Part shown: one piece after another, positions 59,140-64,000 of the stretch | Numbering within the stretch: position 1 is the first letter of the stretch | How the letters are laid out: each line of letters starts with the position of its first letter | Source of the DNA: Corticium candelabrum | Lineage: Eukaryota > Porifera > Homoscleromorpha > Homosclerophorida > Plakinidae | Assembly (NCBI RefSeq): GCF_963422355.1 | Contig: NC_085085.1 | Coordinates: 12,849,485-12,913,484 of the forward strand | Direction: 5' to 3' | Length of the DNA: 64,000 bases | Notes under the pieces: model-generated | The model's database searches: none | Told to the model about the DNA's origin: nothing | What the model saw: the letters and a program-made list of their open reading frames with translations, nothing else | Made by a program: the position numbers and the translations under genes

Positions 59140-62100
59140 CTAGTCTTTTACGCAAATAATGCCGGCAAATGGAGAGGTAGAGCTGGTGGTCTGGACTTCG
59201 TATGCATCATAATGTCTAACATGCTTGTACGCATTCGTTGATGACGAATCACGAAACCTAAAGTGCTGTCTATATCCTCCACCGTAGGTATAACCACTCC
59301 ATCCACATCGACTGTAGTACACATATGACCCTGACCAGTTGTTATCATTGAATATCTTTCGTCCCTCTTCAGTGCATGGCCAATAATATCCTACAGGACA
59401 ATGATAGTATTTAGACTTGTTCCACGTTGTAGACGAAGACACCGCATAATAAACAGATCTGTTGTAGGTAGACTGACGAAATCCTTTACAGGAGTCACTT
59501 GTCAGCATCCAATTCATATTCACTGTAGAAAATACGCAATTTGTATGACAACGATCTAGTACGTTTTTAGCTATCTAGCTCTACCTGCCACCCTCACTTG
59601 TACTTTCGCTGAAATCCAATTGTTACCGGCGTAGCATACATAAGTATCACTATCCCATTCGGTCACATCTCGTATAACTAGCGTGCCGTTGGATAAAACG
59701 GTTTTCTTGGCCGAACCCGATCTGCACCGTCCTAGTCCAAATTCCCATCGAGTAGATGTGGGTATTCCAGGCGCTATCTCAGCAGTGCAGTTGATTACTA
59801 TAGTGGCAGAAGCCGACACGACAACAGTAGCAGGAGGACGATGAACAAATTTTATCTCTGTAAGAACTACATTGAAAATTAAAAAATAACATGATAATGT
59901 TTAATTAATTAAAATATGTAGAGTTTTGTCGTATACCCATCCTTGTTTCTTTTACGTCTCGTCCCAAGTAGTTGACAGCATGGCAGCGGTACACGTCGCT
60001 ATCATTCTGAGACACGTTTGTCAGACGTAACATTCCTTTATCTTCACTTTCTAAGCGAACAGATCCTTTTGTCCAATAAACCTGAGGAGCAGGAGGACCA
60101 ACACCAGTACATTGTAGGTCTACATTTCCTCCTTGTCCCAAAATCATCAGAGCAGAAAAATGGCTTGTTATACGAGCTGCAGCTGGAAAATCAAAAACAG
60201 TTATATTGTCTCTCAACAATACAATGTACATGTGTTGCTGCTCTAATGGTATTCTCATGGACAAAGGTACCTAACGCATGCTGCTACAAGTATCTTCTTC
60301 AATTCTATAGATCAAAGTATGTACAAGCCTATTGAAAACGTGTCGTAAGTCAGTGAGTAGCAGAAATTGTAGTATAATTAAGAGCTACAATGAACGAAAA
60401 GTAAACCCAAAACAATCAATTGAATGTATAGAATCTTAATAAATTAAGCCATTTGTGTATCTGCAAAACTACCTTTGCAGAAACATGTTGCTGTCAGATT
60501 AGAGATATAGTTGCATGCGCTAGATGCATCAGTTTAATTGTAAAGACAACTATAATGTACAACGGATTTCATGCATGAATAGATTCAAACAAAAGTAGAG
60601 ACAGCACTCGGCGACGAAGGTAACTCGATTTCTCTAATGTCGTTCACAATCGTTACCAAACTTTGTTGAGAGGCCTAGTACCGCGTTCATACTAGCAACT
60701 TAAGAAACGAGCTGGACCAAATAGAGTTTTTTCAAGATTGCCATTACTTTACTCTGCTAAACGTACTTAAAGTGATAAAGGCTTCGTTTTAATGCCGATT
60801 TTGGCCATCTAGATCCTTTTTTACTGTACACAATACCTGGCACGGTACCGGTTCTGGTGTGATCGTGGTATAAGTTAGCAATGTACAAACATTTTAATTA
60901 ATTAAATGACATCATTTGTTCATCAATAATTGCACGGAGATAGCATGGCTGTGGAAAAGCGAAATCGCCAGTAATCCCCCTTTTCTCGTAAAAAGTTTCA
61001 AGCTGAGCTGACTCCCCCGAGTCCTCGAGAGGGATTAATCTATCCAAAACTTATCGATTGTTCTCTATCAAAGTCTTATCATTTAATCAAAATCCATCCA
61101 CTCGTTTTTGAGTAAATCCTGCTCACAACTGTCAAAGAACTAGAATGCTATAGCTAAAACCGTTGGCTGGTACTATGTTACAAGCATTGGATACAAGTGA
61201 AGTACTCCGGTATAATTAGCAAGCATGCAATGATTATGAAGAGCGTGAGAAGGAGCTGGACACATCGACTGGCGCGTGCAATTGTCGACATATGATAGCT
61301 ATTGGATACTTCTCTAATCAGAGTTAACAAACGAGCGCATGCGCTGCAACCAATCAATCAACCAACAAAACCGTCCGTCCACGGACATGCAAACAGACAC
61401 ACTACTGTACCTCATGAATGCATCCGCGCCTCAGGTTACCAACTAAGAAACCAACGCCGATGAAAACACAACCTCTTTGCCAAAGGTAATTATCTCCGTT
61501 AAAAAGGCTATATATGTTTTGATATATATATATATATATATACATATTTTAATTTTTTTTTTTTAAATTTTTATACTCTCAATGTTATATATAATATAAT
61601 TATAGTCCCACCACCTAAAGGTGAGGGCATAATACAACTTTAAACATACATGTATGAGTCCCATTTATCAAAAACAGAGCTAACAGCTAATAACGCTAAA
61701 ATCATTTTTGAATTATATTTTCACAAACAGACAGATAAACGTTCATGTAAGTAGGTTGAAGCCTTGCTAATAGTAAGTCCACTGGTGATGGTAGTCTTCC
61801 TATTATCGAAGTCTTTGAGTACTTCGAGGCTGGATGAAGACCATAGACCAAACGTCTCTACCACTAGAGAATAGAAGAGAGAACCAGTACACTCAACGTT
61901 CAAAAGATGGCGATGATCTTTTCCATCTCCCCTGCTGCTGCAGCAGTACCAGCTGTGTTGGCGGAAAAGATAATATAAGATAGTTGAAGAGAATTCCTGA
62001 CAGAGAGATCAAAATATGCGGGACGACCTTGCAAAAAATCATGGTGAAAGACGTCTCCTGGTCTTGATTGATTCTCACTAGTACAGCGTTGTTCACGTCG

Positions 62101-62195
62101 AGTTCCTGAGTTGTTCGTCCGGAGACAATGAAACATAATGTCACACAAAGCATTGTGACGTTTGTTTCTCAGGGAGCCACTGTGGCAGCCTAGAA

Positions 62196-62262
<67 letters not shown>

Positions 62263-64000
62263 AGTGATTGGTTCTTCTTGAAACTTTTTGACAAGAAAAG
62301 TGAGATGACTCCCAATTTTGCTCCTGCACACCAATACCATCTTCCGGCATTTATTTATGAATAAATGATAAAATTTTGCTATGTCTATATGCTTAGATAA
62401 ACACAAAAGACTTTCAAATAGTTGCTATGGAAATATATTATCAGAGTAAATCAGAATCTCCTGTACACTAGAAACACTATACTAACAGAATACTCTTAGG
62501 TAATGGTTCTTATTGTGTAATACATAATTAGTAGAAGTTTGTTTGATCTTTCAAATATTGAACACTAAACAGCTATATAAGTCGTCAAAGCATTTATGTG
62601 CTATTGGTCTTGTACAGTATTAGTTGCCTGTAATTACATGACAGACAAAACATTGCTTACCTTTTACAACAAGTGACACATCTTGTCTCAGAATAGCCGA
62701 CGAGAAACTACTTTCTGATTTTCCAATGCAAGAATAATTTCCCGCATCATCTCGAGTCACGTTTCTGATAATAATCGAACACTTTGTTACTTCCACTCTA
62801 TCTGTTGCTATTTCCTTGTTCAGTTTTTGCCATGTAATAGAGAATCCTGGAATAACACACAAGGCACACCTAAGATTTGCATCATCACTGTATTCAACTT
62901 CAACTCTTGCGGACGGTCCTGTTGACGAATCTATAAGAGCACAGAATAATATTAATTAAAATACTTTCATAAACAAATGTAACACAGTCATACGTATTTA
63001 GACTTTCATCAGTTAATCATTAGTAGATACTTCTAACGTAGTTTAAATACTTAATAGATATTATACTGGTTGAAACCAGACAAAAGAAATCTATCTTTAT
63101 ATATACTACCACATTTACATAAATTAAAAGTCAGCACACTTAGGTGTTACAAGAACCACCAGGCAACCAACTCAACCATGAATTAAAAGTCTATGAAAGG
63201 CTCTACTATATCATAGAACTAGTAGACTCAAGCCAGTCTCTCAAGCTCCTCTCATTCCTTTTATATGTACGATAGATATTATGTGATATATAATTTTATA
63301 GAATCCCTGTATACAACGCTCTATATATACTGGCGGCGCAGGGCCGGATCCAGAGGGGGGTTTAGGGGGTTTCAATTCCCTCTTTCCCAATAAGCGTGGT
63401 TCAATAATTTTATAATTTTATTAGAAAAGAGAAAATTAGTAATGCTATAAATAACTGCTAATGATGAATCCCCTCTTTCAAATATTCCTGGATCCGACGC
63501 TGTCGGCAGGTGTTTGTCTTTGTTTAGTGTTCTGTTGAAATAATCTTACCTTTATCTTTTAATTGCATATCTACCGAAAATGAGTAAGTTTTCTTTCCTA
63601 AAGCATTTTTTGCAGTACACATATATTGCCCGCTGTCGCCTTTCTTTACATTTTCTAACACCAGACTGCCATTGGCGTTCACTTTGCCAGACTCCAAAGC
63701 TCCATCAATTCGCGACCAAGTGATAATCGGAGAAGGATAACCTGTAGCTAAACACTGCAGTTTAATATTTTGTCCTTGTTGTACAGTCACCACTGACGGC
63801 GGAACAACGGTAAACTTGACAGGAACTAATAACAACATTATATATTGTTAATGGTCAATTTGCATCATCTCTAAACGGTACTAACCTTGAACAATCAATG
63901 TTGCAAATCCTCTTGCAAAACCAAAAATATTCTCAGCCAAACAGACGTATGTTCCTGCGTCATGACGATGAATATTTGTTATCCGTAGTGTGTCATTTAG
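59140..64000 (-). CDS. Multi-Ig-domain extracellular protein with an unrecognised C-terminal Tyr/Trp/Cys domain (5' end beyond window)
   Basis: Exons on the complement: 63886-64000 (partial), 63550-63825, 62661-62930, 59937-60182, 59585-59857 and 59140-59522. Each internal exon encodes one Ig domain and both its ends are phase 1, the classical shuffling arrangement. Ig hallmarks (Cys, Trp, then D-x-x-x-Y-x-C) are visible: LQCLA...ITW...DSGQYMC; LRCAL...ITW...DDAGNYSC; LQCTG...VYW...NDSDVYRC; INCTA...RWEF...WDSDTYVC; and HDAGTYVC in the partial exon. The last exon encodes a 127-residue domain with five cysteines: WMLTSDSC, YYHCPVGYYWPCTEEG, YSRCGWSGYTYGGGY, FRFRDSSSTNAY and FAGIICV before the stop. 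No transmembrane segment follows it, so the protein is secreted or anchored near its N-terminus. A surface adhesion or recognition role is inferred. Confidence 0.85.
60679..60870. mobile_element. MITE, TACCGCGTTCATACTAG ends (copy 2 of the 46347 family)
   Basis: TACCGCGTTCATACTAG at the left and ACCGGTTCTGGTGTGATCGTGGTA at the right, with GATAAAGGCTT / CATCTAGATC blocks also present at 46400-46440. Confidence 0.55.
61519..61542. repeat. (TA)n run
   Basis: Short (AT)n run in the large Ig-gene intron. Confidence 0.9.
61724..62153 (-). pseudogene. C-terminal relic of a non-LTR retrotransposon endonuclease
   Basis: Two overlapping frames carry RPGDVFHHDFLQGRPAYFDL, AGTAAAAGEMEK and LFYSLVVETFGLWSSSSLEV, a tail found downstream of the reverse transcriptase in many invertebrate elements. 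The RPAYFDLSV core parallels the RPDI...MDISLAH core of the element at 4880-7870, and LVVETFGLWS parallels [11 protein letters not shown] frameshift near 61905 breaks it. It lies in an Ig-gene intron in the same orientation as the gene. Confidence 0.7.
62196..62261. repeat. (TA)n microsatellite
   Basis: About 33 AT dinucleotides close to the 5' side of the retrotransposon relic. Confidence 0.95.
63339..63502. mobile_element. MITE, 164 bp, GGCCCGGATCCAG ends (copy 2)
   Basis: CAGGGCCGGATCCAGAGG at the left and CCTGGATCCGACGCTG at the right; internal CAATAA..GTGGTTCAATAAT and CCCCTCTTTCAAA shared with 51454-51600. It sits about 50 bases from an Ig exon. Confidence 0.8.

Overview
This is nuclear DNA of an animal. 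Genes are split into many short exons with GT-AG (rarely GC-AG) introns, coding density is low, (CA)n/(GT)n microsatellites are very frequent, and introns are loaded with small inverted-repeat transposons. The gene set (NMD3, Ttd14-type NTPase, SKA2, CAMKK, NCBP3, a CARP-type FYVE-SAP-RING ligase, a multi-Ig surface protein) is metazoan. The intron-rich, ancestral-looking proteins fit an early-branching lineage such as a sponge, but that placement is an inference, not something the window proves. I built gene models by hand by joining exons whose splice sites, reading phase and family similarity all agree; in most genes the phases close exactly. Layout, left to right: 1-1775 (+) 3' half of NMD3, the 60S export adaptor. 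2500-8160 (-) a complete 12-exon Ttd14-like GTPase/ATPase whose second intron holds a dead, antisense non-LTR retrotransposon (about 4880-7870). 8995-10625 (-) a decayed pogo-like transposase with a C-terminal PHD finger, lying between the Ttd14-like gene and 11536-12062 (+) SKA2. 12063-15556 has no gene I can support. 15557-27572 (+) and 29538-35255 (-) are two CaM-kinase-kinase paralogues arranged tail to tail with the same intron positions; the second lacks a recognisable calmodulin-binding segment. 36730-45266 (+) a secreted GH38-like (DUF5054-type) hydrolase preceded by three CACGTG boxes of the lysosomal CLEAR type. 45384-52203 (-) an RNF34/RFFL-like ubiquitin ligase. 52897-58331 (+) an NCBP3-like cap-binding subunit, sharing a short divergent promoter with the ligase; one intron contains a tRNA-derived SINE and a seven-copy 116-bp minisatellite. 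59140-64000 (-, running off the end) a protein with at least five Ig domains and an unusual C-terminal Tyr/Trp/Cys domain. Genes alternate strand almost perfectly, so neighbours share promoters or 3' regions; there is no operon. The most interesting items are the Ig protein's unrecognised C-terminal domain, the calmodulin-less CAMKK paralogue, the CLEAR-like promoter, and the mobile-element ecology: long-TIR foldback elements with about 9-bp target duplications, one nested in a pogo-type MITE, and dead elements with restriction-like endonucleases inside introns. I found no CRISPR array, no rRNA and no intact tRNA gene.
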